Below, piece after piece: positions 33,333-45,543 of a stretch of 64,000 bases of DNA. How positions within the stretch are numbered: the stretch's first letter is position 1; every line of letters starts with the position of its first letter. The stretch spans positions 1,612,001-1,676,000 of the forward strand of contig JAAVTG010001003.1 in NCBI GenBank assembly GCA_011947345.1. Direction: 5' to 3'. The stretch is from Phytophthora quininea (lineage: Eukaryota; Oomycota; Peronosporomycetes; Peronosporales; Peronosporaceae). The position numbers and the translations under genes were made by a program. The notes beneath the pieces are model-generated. The model saw only the letters and a program-made list of their open reading frames with translations. It did not search any database and had not been told where the DNA came from.

Positions 33333-35070
33333 CTACGACAGCAAGTGCTGAAGCCACTTCATGGGCTTCTTGGCGTCACTGAAGAGACTGTCGCCGTTGC
33401 GGAGACTGCAGTCCTGGTGGTTGAGTTTGGTCACGTAGTTGGTGCTGGTGTACGAGGACGAGAACGTCGACGTGTCCAGGCCATAGGCGCAGCTTTGATA
33501 TTCCACCAACCCGTCGTTCTCAGACGACTTGTGCGGGATGGTGACACCTGCCAAAGCGTAGACGACCTGGAATGTCGACGCAAGACCCGAGTAGCCGTTG
33601 CTGCACATGACTGCGTCTACGTTGGCAGCGTACGCGGTCTGAGCAGCCTGATACGCGGCGACGAGCTCCGTTGACGCATAGCTTCCCGTTTGGTAGGACA
33701 ACGAGACTCGACCCACCGTAGCAGGGCACTTGTCCAGCAGTTCCAACAGTGACGCGGTGATACTCGTGAGTACCGTCACAACCTTCTTGAAGGAAATCTG
33801 AGGCCATACTGCCGGTCATGGGGGCACTCGCTCCGATCCAAGTGGTGGTGGTGTCGAGGGTGATTAGTCCTTGGGAGATAGCGTACGACAGCATGTTGTT
33901 GGCGGAAGAATGTGTGTAGATGACGGTGTCGGCGACAACCTTCGTGCTGGAACTGCTGGAACTGCTGACCTCGAGCAACAGATCAGCAAGACGCTGCACT
34001 AGGGTCAGGTCGTACCAAGCGTAGAGGTTCGTAGCCAGCTCGATGTACTGGAAGCTCGAGCAGCAGGAGCGTAGTCCTGCATCTCGTCGCCAAAGTACGG
34101 CTTGGAGTCGGTCGTCGACAGTCCGTAGTCCGTTGCCTGACCAAGTCCCGCAACAAACACGCACGGACGCGGCGTCGTGCTGCACGAGCTCGACGAGCTT
34201 GAGTCGTCTGAGTTGCCCGATACGGCGGACACAACCGAAGACACCAGCGACGAGATCCAGCTCTCGGACGCCTCTGAGCGAAGCGAACGGTGGCCCCACT
34301 CCGAAAACGACCGATGCAGCAACGACACCACCGACGGTGAGATCTCGCTATTGTACGGCACCTTCCCGCAGAACTCTGCTACGTCGGCGGGGATCGACGG
34401 AGCCTCGATCATCGGTGCATAGTCTTCGTATTGCACTCCGATATTCAGATCTTCTCCAAAGATCTGAAAAGCCGTCGTCGTCGTCGTGCGGTGCACACAG
34501 CAAATAGTTCTCACCAGCGAACGAGAATGCCAGCAGCGAGCCATTCGGACACACTACTGCCACCTTGCCGGCATCTACCAGATGCGTCGCGGTGGAAGCG
34601 GTGTCAATGGCATTTAGCACCGTCTCGATTGGTGGAACGAAACCTGTCGGCAGACACCCCGACTTGGTCGCGTTGAGGCCTACCGGGCGGTTCGTGTAGT
34701 ACGCGGTGCCGTCCACCAGCGAGTACTCGTGGGTCTCGCCGTCCTGCTCGAACGTCGCCAATCCGTCGTACACGACGGAGTTGCCAAACGTCCGAGAAGG
34801 TCTAGCCAACACCTCGAAACTCGAAGCACCGTGAACGAACATGGGTTTGCGCTTGAGCGTGAAGGACAGTCGGAGTGCTGGTTGTTCCTGTAGATTGCGC
34901 AGGATGCGGTGCTTGGCCAGATGCGCGTGGAAGTGCGATTTGTACGTAGCGAGCTGTGTGACGACAAGTAGTGTAGCTACGACTGCAACGGCGATGAATC
35001 TCCACGGTGTCCATGCTCGAGAGGACGAATCTTGGGGCGGCTTGGCCGGTAACGAGGAGTCCAGGTTCAT
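33333..35070 (-). pseudogene. Membrane-anchored lipase-like hydrolase, copy F (multiply broken)
   Basis: ATG 35070 opens a type II anchor protein (RFIAVAVVATLLVVTQLATY, AHLAKHRILRNLQEQ). Frame breaks near 34465, 34072 and 33775 divide it. Segments in order: IFGEDLNIGVQYED, RPCVFVAGLGQATDYGL, CCSSFQYIELATNL, VIYTHSSANNMLSYAI, SAPMTGSMASD, then SENDGLVEYQSC and KLNHQDCSLRNGDSLF, ending KWLQHLLS*. The nucleophile region is H-S-S-A-N and SMGSN is SMASD, so its active-site surroundings are the most altered of the six. One break looks like an extra T rather than a missing base. Pseudogene is likelier here than elsewhere, but errors cannot be excluded. Confidence 0.65.
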
Positions 35071-37869
35071 GGCGTTGGGTTGGTACCAGTTGGTGGTTAG
35101 TCGGCAAAAGCAGAGTGAAGAGAGCGCAGCTAAGTCATGGCAGTCGCGTGAGTGAGTTGGACACTCGACGCTGCGCGCTGACACAGTCACTGTGCGCGCT
35201 TTTCACTGCAAGCGTCGCGTTGAGCAGGGGTCTTCATACATGGATATCGTCTGCGTTTCAAGCTGTTGTGCATAGTTTGGCTCGGTCGAGCTGACCAAGG
35301 AGCTCGATCTTCGAGGTCGGAGGACAAATCGCTGCAGCACAGACTCGAAAACTGCTTTCGGCCTTCATCCAAACGCCCGTGAAGGTACCATGTCGATTCG
35401 CATGGCAGGCTCGAAGAAAGCGCTAGCGCAACGGCTCGCAATTCGATGCAGCGTCCTGCAGTCTTCACTGTTCGCACAACAGAGAGATCTCCAAACGTCT
35501 TCAACTTGTTGCCATTTGAGCTGCGCTGCCTTTCGTGAATCATTACAGTCAAGCTGCAGCGGCAGAAGGATCACCACCACCTTTACGGTCGGTGCAACGA
35601 AGTTGTCACGATGCGGTCGCATCTTGTGTGTTGTACCATGCGACAACGTGTCCACTAACGGGCAAGCATGGATATAGCTGCTGCGTAAAGGTCGCTGGTC
35701 AAGGCGGTCGATCGTCGCCGCAGAAATCACGGCGCTCGGTTGCAATGTATTTTTCTTCTAGTTCAAGACCACTGGCGCTTTCGCAATCAGTGTCTCGGAG
35801 CTGTTGATCAAACCGCCCCCGCTTCCTGAAGGTGGTGTCGATGCCGAGGACTTTGCTCGCAACAACGTACACAATTTCGGCCCTGCGTAGCTGTTGCTGT
35901 ACATGACTTAGTCACATTCGCCGCCTTACTCGCATGCGAGCCATCACGCGCCACCTGAATGAAATCGAAGTCAATACTCCCTACCGCCCACGTCGTCGGC
36001 GCAACACCCTTCGGCGACAGCACGTTCCTCATCAAGTGTAGTTTGATGAACTTCGCGAACTTAATTCGGTGAGCACGAGACTTTGTGCGCTTGGATCACT
36101 CCAATGCTGTATGCAGCAGGGTTTCTTCTGTCAAAGCCACGCTGTCCTCGTCGATCATACGCAAAAATCTCGCGATAACGACGGCGGAAACCGCGCGCGG
36201 ACGTATTGGCAGCTTCGTCGCCAACATCTCGAAGGTGGAAACGTTTCAAGCTGCTCCGAGTGGCTTGGGCTGCATCGATTGTGTGGTAGCCGTTCATGCC
36301 GCGCTGCAGTGGCCACGAAGCAAGCACTTGTTGTTTCCTCTGTCGCCGAGGAGTTGGCAATGCACGCACTATTGCGTCGTGTCGAGGTCGATTGGCGATT
36401 CCTTTACCGAGGTCGCCGCTTGGTCCACACAACCAGCAGGAGCGGCTCATGATCAGCTCACAGCACGAAGCACATTGGGGTCATTTGTCATTCCCAAGCT
36501 GCTGCTCGTCACGAGCAGGGATAAGCCTGTAGCGCGTCGATACATCCACTTCATTTCCGTCAGCAAGTCGCACGTAGTCACTTCCACAAGGTCTCAGTTA
36601 AGCCAATAGAACTAGCGGCTTGCTTGGGCACGGCCGGCAGAAAATCACCACGACTTCGTTCCATGAAGCAAGGATCCACTCCGTGACGACTTGCGCTCTC
36701 TGCGGTCAAGTTGGTCCAGCGGACTCAGTCTGCAGCCGATCCGCCCCCCTTTGCGAACGCATACCTCGCACAAGGACACCTCGCACGCGTCGTCCAGAGC
36801 GATTGGATCTCTACACCCTGTTGGAGCCGTCCAAGTACCGCTTCAAGCCTCCTACGAGTCACGCTGCGATCTTCTCTCTGCTCTCCAACATTGCTTGGAT
36901 TGCGTTAGGCCGTTTCGTGGAGCTCGTGGCAGCCTGCACTTGGCACTGGGCGCATGAACTGCAGGGCAACTTCCACGCTGGACACTCGACAAGGCAAGAC
37001 TCCGTTCGCGACTGGCGCCGCCGCAAACGCGCTCCGCTTGAAGCCTGCGGGCCGAATCTCGGTCTCGACACTGAAATCATTTGGCGGTCGACGTGAGGCA
37101 GGGCACCGGTGGTACGGTCCGCATCACTACATGTAGGACCGCCGACATCCTCGAGCGTCCACCTTGCCAAGGTCCTTGGCGCTCATATTCGAAGCGTGCT
37201 GCGCTCTGCGAGCGGTGAGTGAGCTCGGCCGACGGATATGCGGCAAAGACACGGGCCGAGTCGTTGAGTCGAGTCGACGCGTCCTGTCAAGCTCCGCACG
37301 GTGCACCAGCTGTGGTCCTCAAACGGCAGCAGCAAATCTTCAACAAGAGTTCGAGCAAAAAGATCGGAGACGAGTTCTTGCAGAGGGCGAGCTCCGGTTT
37401 GCCTTCTCAATGCCGGGGCCACCGCCACCGCTCCGACCGCCAGCCAGCACGGTGTCACAGAGTGCTTTTTGGTGCCCGTTTTGAATCATCAAGTGCGCTG
37501 CCTTCCATCCGAAAGACTTGCCGCTTCGAAACGGTCTCTTTGACCGCGTCGCCACTGAAAATCGACAGGCGATCGCCGAGGTCGCACACCCGCTCTTGAT
37601 TGCTGTGCTTGCAACCGGCCATTTTCAACCAGGCAGGCACTCTCTGCTTAGACAACGCTGTTGTGTTGCGACTCGATCGGTCTCCGCTAGTTTCCCTGCG
37701 CGCGGAGTGTGGGTGCGCGGCTCGTCTGACCGCTCGGAGCGGCGAGCTTCCTTCCATTTTTCGCGGCTCGAAACGCCCTTCGAGTCGATCCGCAATCCGC
37801 GGCCGCCTGCTCATTTCCGCTTCCGCTCGACGAGACCGAGAGCTCGTCGCCCTGAAGGCCGCTATCTCC
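35071..37869. other. 2.8-kb stretch without a recognised gene
   Basis: The minus strand between about 36560 and 35700 has short coding-looking runs in changing frames (RFLRMIDEDSVALTEETLL, FIKLHLMRNVLSPKGV, VLGIDTTFRKRGRFDQQLR, LELEEKYIATERRDFCG). They suggest a decayed gene I cannot name. 36600-37869 has only overlapping GC-rich frames on both strands and probably includes the promoter and 5' UTR of the gene starting at 37870. Confidence 0.35.
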
Positions 37870-39289
37870 ATGGGACTATCCGACATGAGCGAGAACGTCA
37901 GCAACAACGGCCAGCAGTCCTCGTGGGGGCGCGATCTCCGCCCTCAGGCCAGTGGGAGCCGGACCCGGCGCTCGACGGCGGCAAGTTCGCCAAGCCCGAG
38001 CCCATGGACATCTCGGCTGGCGCGCACCTGCCGCCGCTCGACGACCTGCGCTCGCCGCCCAGCTCGCTCACGCCGCTCAACCACCACAACCAGCTCACGC
38101 GGTTCCTGTCCAAGCAGGCGCTGGGCTACATCCCCAAGCTCAGTGTGCGCAGTCCGGAGCGCACCACCTCACCCTCCGGCGTCTACGGGGCCGCGGCCTT
38201 CACTTTCGACAGTCCGCGCGCGGCCTCGCCGTCCTTCCGGCTGCCGTCGCTCACCGGCACGCCGCCGCTGTCGCCGCAAAAGTGGCCGTCGTCGTCGTTC
38301 AGCCAGGACGAGGGCGACAAGCGCCCGAGCCTGCCGGTCTTCGGACCGACTGGCGGCTTCCTGCAGCGCACCGGCAGCTTCACCGAGAGCTGCTCGTCAC
38401 CCATCCCGCCGCTCAAGCGGGCCAAGGACACCCCACGCACCACAACATGTCCATCGCGGACCTGTGCCAACCGCTGCGCTACATGCGGTCCCAGTCCTGT
38501 CCGTCCGACACAATGCCCAACGTCGATCCAGCCGCCAAGCAAGAACCGGCGACGAGCCCCGAGCCGACCTGGAGACCCGCGCTCGAGCCGCAGACCTACA
38601 TTCGCACGCAGTCGTGTCAGAGCGAGCTCGCGCGACCTCCGGTCACCCCGTCCGCATTCAACGACGAGGTGCAGCGCAACCGCAGCAGCTCCATGGACGT
38701 GTCGGCCGCGGCGTTGACCATGCTCAACCACAAGCGGCCCATTGCAGAGACCATCGATCTCACGCAGTGGCTCGACCGGCCGAACCGCAACTCGCTGAGC
38801 TCGCTGGCGGACTCGGCCGACTCGATGCACCAACTGGAGCAGGCCGGTCGCTCCATGCACATTTCGGACGCCCCCGTGACCCCCAGCGAGGCCAAGCGCG
38901 AGAAGAAGCTCTGCGCATTTCCGCAGTGCACGAGCAACGCCGTGACCCGCGGCCTGTGCATTAGCCACGGCGGCGGACGGCGGTGTCAGCGCAAGGGCTG
39001 CACCCGCGGGGCTCAAAGCAAGGGCCTCTGCGTCGCGCACGGCGGCGGCCGCATTTGCCGCGCCGCCGGGTGCTCCAACATCCAGCGCAGCATGGGGCTC
39101 TGCATCCGTCACGGTGGCGGTAGACGCTGCCGGATCAAGGGCTGCCAGAAGGGCGTCGTCCGGCAGGATTTGTGCACCGCCCACGGCGGGAAGCGCAAGT
39201 GCCGCGTGCCCGATTGCACCAAGCACGTCAAGAAGAAAGGACTGTGCCGGTCGCACGCAAACTCCATGTACGCTGCAAGCTCGAGCTAA
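37870..39289 (+). CDS. Cys/His-repeat (WRKY19-like zinc-finger) protein
   Basis: The protein is about 474 residues. The first ~350 are low-complexity and Ser/Pro-rich, with acidic-hydrophobic patches. The C-terminus has five tandem ~24-residue units of the form C-x4-C-x7-GLC-x3-HGGG-R-x-C: KKLCAFPQCTSNAVTRGLC, GRRCQRKGCTRGAQSKGLC, GRICRAAGCSNIQRSMGLC, GRRCRIKGCQKGVVRQDLC, KRKCRVPDCTKHVKKKGLC. Such repeats occur in oomycete and plant WRKY19-like zinc-finger proteins and probably bind zinc; a role in DNA binding is inference. Frame breaks lie in GGGGG (37925-37929) and CCCC (38431-38434); the codon pattern is good on either side. Confidence 0.75.
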
Positions 39290-39759
39290 ACCTTGAGGGG
39301 AGGGGACAAAACGAGTTGCCGTGCACGAGAACACGGCAGCGAATTGCATTGCATTGCACTAACCACGCGTCCGAGTCCGGTTTCCTGTCGACATTAAGCA
39401 AGTGTACATATTGAATAGGAAGCATACCAAAAGTGTTCATCCTGCAACCATTGGGGTGTGCTGGTTCGTGGGAAAAGCGCCGCAAGAGGGCACTGCAGCT
39501 GGCCAGGCAAGTTGATGACCGTGCAATCTATCCATTTTCGAGCGAGATATCGACGGTGAAGATCGTGGATTCTGGTCTCGGAGGGCCAACGTCTTCCACG
39601 CGCATGCAACGGAAAGCTTGACGATTTGTTCGTCCACAAGTCTCTGGCAGAGATGAAAAGGATTGCTAGAGCAAAATACATGGCATGGTGTGTGGATACT
39701 ACAGCTCATTTCGGTGGCCCTCGGTCTGTGCTTCTTCATTCATCTTGAAGGCAGGCGGT
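39290..39759. other. Convergent intergenic region
   Basis: It holds the 3' ends of the Cys/His-repeat gene (plus) and the MAP kinase (minus). No additional gene or repeat is apparent. Confidence 0.4.
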
Positions 39760-41188
<1,429 letters not shown>

Positions 41189-41498
41189 GGCGACTGGAAG
41201 CTGTCTGGTGCGCCGCCGCTGAGACTCTTGAGAAACCCACAAAAGATACTGCGGTTGCGTCCCCCGGAACAGTCTGCATGTTGGCTCGCCTTCCACGGAT
41301 CTCCGTCTGCGATAACGGGTCACTTGACGGACGCAGCACCAACTACACCAACTCGCCCCATTCCTGTTGATCACGAAACACGCTGCGCCATGATCAAGCA
41401 GTCCACCGTGCAAAGAGTTCTCAATATATTTGCCGCGTCGAAGCTCTGGGCAGGACCCCGTGCTGTTACCTTTTGGCTGCTCCATCGGCACATGTTGG

Positions 41499-42672
41499 TT
41501 ACCATTGCCTCGTGTTCGGGTTGCGTTGTTGCTGAGGCTGCTGCTGCTGTCCCATGCCCTGCCATTGCAGACCTTGGAAGCTATTCTGCTGCTGTTGCTG
41601 CGGCTGCGGCTGGCCCATGCCCATGTGCATCTGACTGATGTTCATGCCGCTTGGACCGCGAGGAGCCATCGGCGACGGACCTCCTGAGCCCATGGGGTTG
41701 AAGCCTGCTTGAGCGCCGTACGCGCCGCCGTGGTTGTTCGTAGTAGGTGACAGACCGCGCGGGCCGTTGCTGCCGCCCATATTGGCTGCGATCGGAGTTG
41801 GCCGCATCGGAGCCGTGTTGTTGCCGGCGAAGACGTCGAACGGGTCCCGAGCTGCAGGAGGGTTGGCCTTGAGAATCGAAAACATTACATTATTAGTGTC
41901 CAGAAGCAACAACTACGGCAGTCAATCATTTTAAGTACCGGAGGGGCTGAAGATGGAGCCTGAGGGGCTTTTGGAGACGGAGAAGGCACCGGATCCGCGA
42001 GCTGCTTCGACACCAACAGCACCGTCATCAGCACACTGCATGTATCTCATCATAAAATACTTTCTTGTACTTACCAGTCCGACCAGATCGTCGTTGAATG
42101 TCTTCTGGGCCTGTGGTTCCTCCTTTTAGCTGTAAATTGGCACAACATCTTCATTAGTACACTAAAATTATTTTCCCCCAATCGAAAATCTTCCTCGTAC
42201 TTGGTGATGGAGGCAGCTCTGCGGTCTCCATGAGGTCTGGGGCTTCCACTGGCGGCTTGGGGATCTCGGTACGCTCTGGGGGTCTCGTGTTACTCTCCCG
42301 CTGCACTCTGGAGATCTTGGCGATCACAAACCCATTAAAGTCTGGCACGGGGTCGGCGTCGTTTACCACGTCGAGCCACACTGGTTTTGATCATGTCAGC
42401 ACCTGGTCTTTAAATATGTATAAACCATGTATTTACCATAAGTCCCTTCGAATGCGGTTTTGAAGCGGAAGTGGAAGTCGCCAGGCAGCGGAAAACACTG
42501 AAAACATTTACAATAAGTTTAATTAGACAATGCATCGGAAGCTGCCATGTGTTGGACGCACCTTCTTGACGTGCTGCAGCCTCAGCTGCTCCACGCGAGG
42601 CAGCGGCACCACGTTCAGATGGTCGGACGTGTCGCCGTCCTCCGGCACGAAGTAGTTGAGCATCCCCTCCAT
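41499..42672 (-). CDS. DIX-domain protein (Dishevelled/Axin/SOSEKI-type polymerisation domain)
   Basis: Exons about 42672-42562, 42497-42437, 42380-42201, 42129-42075, a short one near 42036-41940, and 41867-41499. The first three encode a DIX-like fold: MLNYFVPEDGDTSDHLNVVP, RVEQLRLQHVKK, GDFHFRFKTAFEGTYVWLDV and ADPVPDFNGFVIAKISRV. This parallels the DIX order of ubiquitin-like strands ending in '..LP.FNGRVVSW'. DIX domains make reversible head-to-tail filaments. The rest is disordered and Pro/Gln/Met/Gly-rich with DPFDVF, a DPF-type motif that in other proteins binds clathrin-adaptor appendages. One base is missing in TTTT at 42124-42127, and the join into the last exon is not in frame as read. 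Domain call is by eye. Confidence 0.6.
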
Positions 42673-42793
42673 CGTCCAAAGCGACCTGTTACAAAAATCT
42701 CCGATGCTTTTAGTTTATTTCCTTAAAAGAAAAGGATTTGTTCTTTTATGAATTTCATTTTTCAAAAATCTGATGTTTTGGAAACCTGCAAGA

Positions 42794-43819
42794 TGGAGCC
42801 GCTAATCCGCGAATATATGGCGTTAGACGTTCAAGAGGTGCTACCAGATGGACTACCGCAACTACGTCAAGACCTACACATCCAGGAGGGCACGCCGTAT
42901 GTCCGACTTAGCTACTTGTACCAGAAATACAAAGAGGTCGTTGGCTATCACGGGACTCTCGGAAAGTTCTTGCTTGTCAACCACAATCCGATTATTGATT
43001 GTTGGCGTTTGGGAAGACGAGAATGGAGTGAAGTACCTAGTGCGGACGAGATAAGCTGGAGCCCCCGTCCGAAGCTGACGCAGAAATGTGGCTGTCTGTG
43101 GCTACCACTGCCTAGTTTGCGGTCCGTTCACGCAGGCCGACAGCCAGCACTCCAGGCTCATGATAGTGCCTTGGAAGGATCTTGTTGGTTGTTTACGCAA
43201 GAAAGAGAACAGGACAGCAGCACGGAGCAGACCATGCGCGCCTTTGGTGCGTCATGGTCGTTAGTTTATGTATGGAGTTGAAAGATAACGCGTAACAAGA
43301 CATATCTTCGTCCAAGTATTTAGAGCAGGAGTGGATATTTTTCCTTTGAAAATGGCTACCGAGTTGAGCCCGCCATATTCGAACTGGCGCCGATGGGGTC
43401 GCATCCATGCAAATGGACATCGAGTTGCAAATGCTCGCGCGTCATCAGGAAGGATAAGATGCTGGTGTACTGCCAGTTCCACCAGAACCATCACTACAGC
43501 GCAAGCGCGACTAGAAGAGGGGCAAAGAATGCCTCGGCTAGGGCTAGATTGATCAGTTTCTGGCCACGTTGTTGGCGGAGGAGGTGCAAGTGATGAAGTT
43601 TCTGGACGTGGAGCTGCTGTTTGGTGAAGTTGATTACGATGGTGGTGGATTCGGTGGTGCTGTTAACAGTGGAGATGGTGGTGGAGTTTCTTTTGATGGA
43701 AATTTCGGGCCCATAACAGGTGGAGACAGAGGTGATTTCATTGATGAAGATTATCCTATGTTCGCGGAACCGCTATCACTGCTGAGCGATGACACTTGTG
43801 TTTCAAGAGGCTCTTGCTG
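42794..43819 (+). CDS. Uncharacterised Cys/His-containing protein (frame-broken)
   Basis: From ATG 42794 (an in-frame ATG at 42748 is also possible) the sequence reads IREYMALDVQEVLPDGL, YVRLSYLYQKYKEVVGYHG, LGKFLLVNHNPIID, then in a shifted frame GVWEDENGVKYLVRTR. Later segments in other frames contain VCGYHCLVCGPFTQADSQHS, CKWTSSCKCSRVIRKDKMLVYCQFHQNHH, and AEEVQVMKFLDVELLFGEVDYDGGG, with a Gly/Asp-rich end. The Cys/His spacing suggests metal binding. I recognise no family. It may be several exons of one gene or a decaying one. It diverges from the DIX gene across about 120 bp. Confidence 0.4.
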
Positions 43820-43904
43820 AAGCTCCTTGCTGAAGCTCCTGCCCCATATGGTTCAGCTCCAACTCCGGATTCAGTTGCAGCGATTAATGCTGATGCTTTT
43901 CCCA

Positions 43905-44010
43905 GTTGCTGCAGATCATTAGGATGACGTTGATGAATTTCTTGAATATATGGAATCGGACGTCCACGAAGTGCTGCGAGATGGATCACAGTAACTCCAC
44001 GAAAACCTAT
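43905..44010 (+). repeat. Degenerate partial duplicate of the gene start at 42.8 kb
   Basis: 43930-44010 translates to FLEYMESDVHEVLRDGSQ, a stop, then LHENLYV. It mirrors IREYMALDVQEVLPDGLPQLRQDLHI at about 42806-42885, and the nucleotides also align (GACGTYCAMGARGTGCT...). It has stops and is followed by Arg/Ser low-complexity sequence, so it is a relic of a local duplication. Confidence 0.5.
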
Positions 44011-44346
44011 ACGTCTAGGTCGCGTTCTTGTTCTCATTCCTGGTCTCGTTCCCGGTCTCCGTCGCGGTCTCGGTCAAATATCCGGTATTGAAAAGGAGGA
44101 AAAGACGGCCGACATCGAAGGCGACGAGGACGAGGAAGGAGAGCGTCGGAGTTGTCACCGTTGACGCCAAATCGAGCGACAAGATTTTAAGAGATCACAA
44201 ACACTTTCCTGGCCAGAATCGACAGCGGAGACTGCAGCCAGACTTTTCCGATGTATCACATAAAAATGTTATTTTGTCAGCAAAATTCCGTTTTTGCATT
44301 TTGGTTTTTCAGTCGAGTTCGATTTTTGGATCGCTCATTGCCAAAG

Positions 44347-45510
44347 ATGGAGCAAAAGCATGACGACGAGGAGCTCAAGCGCGTGAACACGGACGCGCTG
44401 CAGGCGGCCATGGATGCGCGTGAAAAGCAGAGAGAGGACAAGGAAGAGGAGGAGGAGGAGCGGCCAGTGGTGACGCTCAGTAGCTGCGTGGACATCGGCG
44501 CGGACGAAGAAGTGGGTGGTGTTGTCATGAAATCTGGGATTTTCAGTAGGAAGTGTTGACGGGGTTTTATTGCAGGAGGTTTATTACGTGGGCACTGCCG
44601 GCGTCAAAGTGACAGACCTGGATGGACTGGACAAGTTGCCAGACCTCAAGCGACTGCACGTGCGGTCGAACTTGCTGCAGTCGATGGCGACTGTGTCAAC
44701 GTTGACGAGTCTGGAGCACTTGGAGCTGTACGACAACCAGATCCAGGCGCTGGAAGGCGTGCATAATTTGGTGAACTTGAGGGTGTTGGACCTGTCGTTC
44801 AATGAGATCCGAGTCATCCCGGACTTGAGTCACTTGACCAAACTAGAGGAGCTCTACGTGGCCAACAACAAGCTCAAAAGATTACGGGCATTGAGAAACT
44901 CTCAAAGCTGAAGAAATTAGATCTAGGCGCCAACCGGCTGCGCACGATCGAAGGTCTGGACGGGCTTACCGAGCTCGAGCAGCTCTGGCTGGGTAAGAAC
45001 AAGATCACGGCCATTCAAGGTCTTGAAAACCTGACGAAACTGAAGATCATCAGTGTGCAAAGCAACCGCGTCGTCAAGATCGAAGGGTTCGTGAACAACT
45101 TGGCTTTGGAAGAGTTGTATCTGAGTCACAATGGCATCGAGAAGATCGAGAATGTGGAGCATCTGGTACGTCTTCAAAAGGAGCCTTGTTCGAATGACGT
45201 TTAAGCTCCTAACTTGTTTACTGTATTGCAGACGAACCTGACGACGCTCGACTTGGCAGCCAACCGCATCTCTTTCATTCCGACCGGATTGAGTCCCCAA
45301 CTGGAAGATCTGTGGCTCAATGACAACCAGGTCGCACATTACGCTGATGTGGAGAACCTGGTGCCGCTTGCTGCACTGCGAACGTTGTACCTCGAGCGCA
45401 ACCCACTCTCGCAGGACTTTGAATACCGAAAGAAGCTGGAGGAGCTACTACCCGAGCTCGACCAAATTGACGCTACACCCACCACGAATGCGCGACAAGG
45501 ACGTAGATAA
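44347..45510 (+). CDS. SDS22-like PP1 regulatory subunit (leucine-rich repeats)
   Basis: Three exons: 44347-44511, 44576-45165, 45232-45510, giving 344 residues. After an acidic N-terminus (DKEEEEEERP) come about eleven 22-residue LRRs of the SDS22 subclass: LKRLHVRSNLLQSMATVSTL, LEHLELYDNQIQALEGVHNL, LRVLDLSFNEIRVIPDLSHL, LKKLDLGANRLRTIEGLDGL, LEQLWLGKNKITAIQGLENL, and so on, ending with the LRR cap LYLERNPLSQDFEYRKKLEEL and ELDQIDA. SDS22 binds and regulates the biogenesis and targeting of protein phosphatase 1. Exon 2 is 590 bp; one missing A in AAAA 44876-44879 gives 591, an exact codon multiple. Confidence 0.9.
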
Positions 45511-45543
45511 GTTTTGCAACGGTAGAAGGACAATTCAGTGCCA

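Noticed and set aside
36620..37096. 158-codon plus frame upstream of the Cys/His gene
   Set aside because: No conserved motif, and overlapping open frames on both strands of this GC-rich stretch look equally good.
37600..38964. 454-codon Arg/Ser-rich plus-strand frame
   Set aside because: This is a wrong-frame reading of the Cys/His-repeat gene after its first homopolymer break. Composition becomes random and Arg-rich, and recognisable residues lie in the other frames.
38183..39349. 388-codon Ala/Val-rich frame on the minus strand
   Set aside because: It is a shadow of the Cys/His-repeat gene; the plus strand has a regular zinc-finger-like repeat that explains the bias.
42154..42381. NECAP/PHear-type adaptor assignment for the DIX gene
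   Set aside because: The DPF motif suggested an endocytic adaptor, but the order of strands and the VPDFNG end fit DIX better than PHear.
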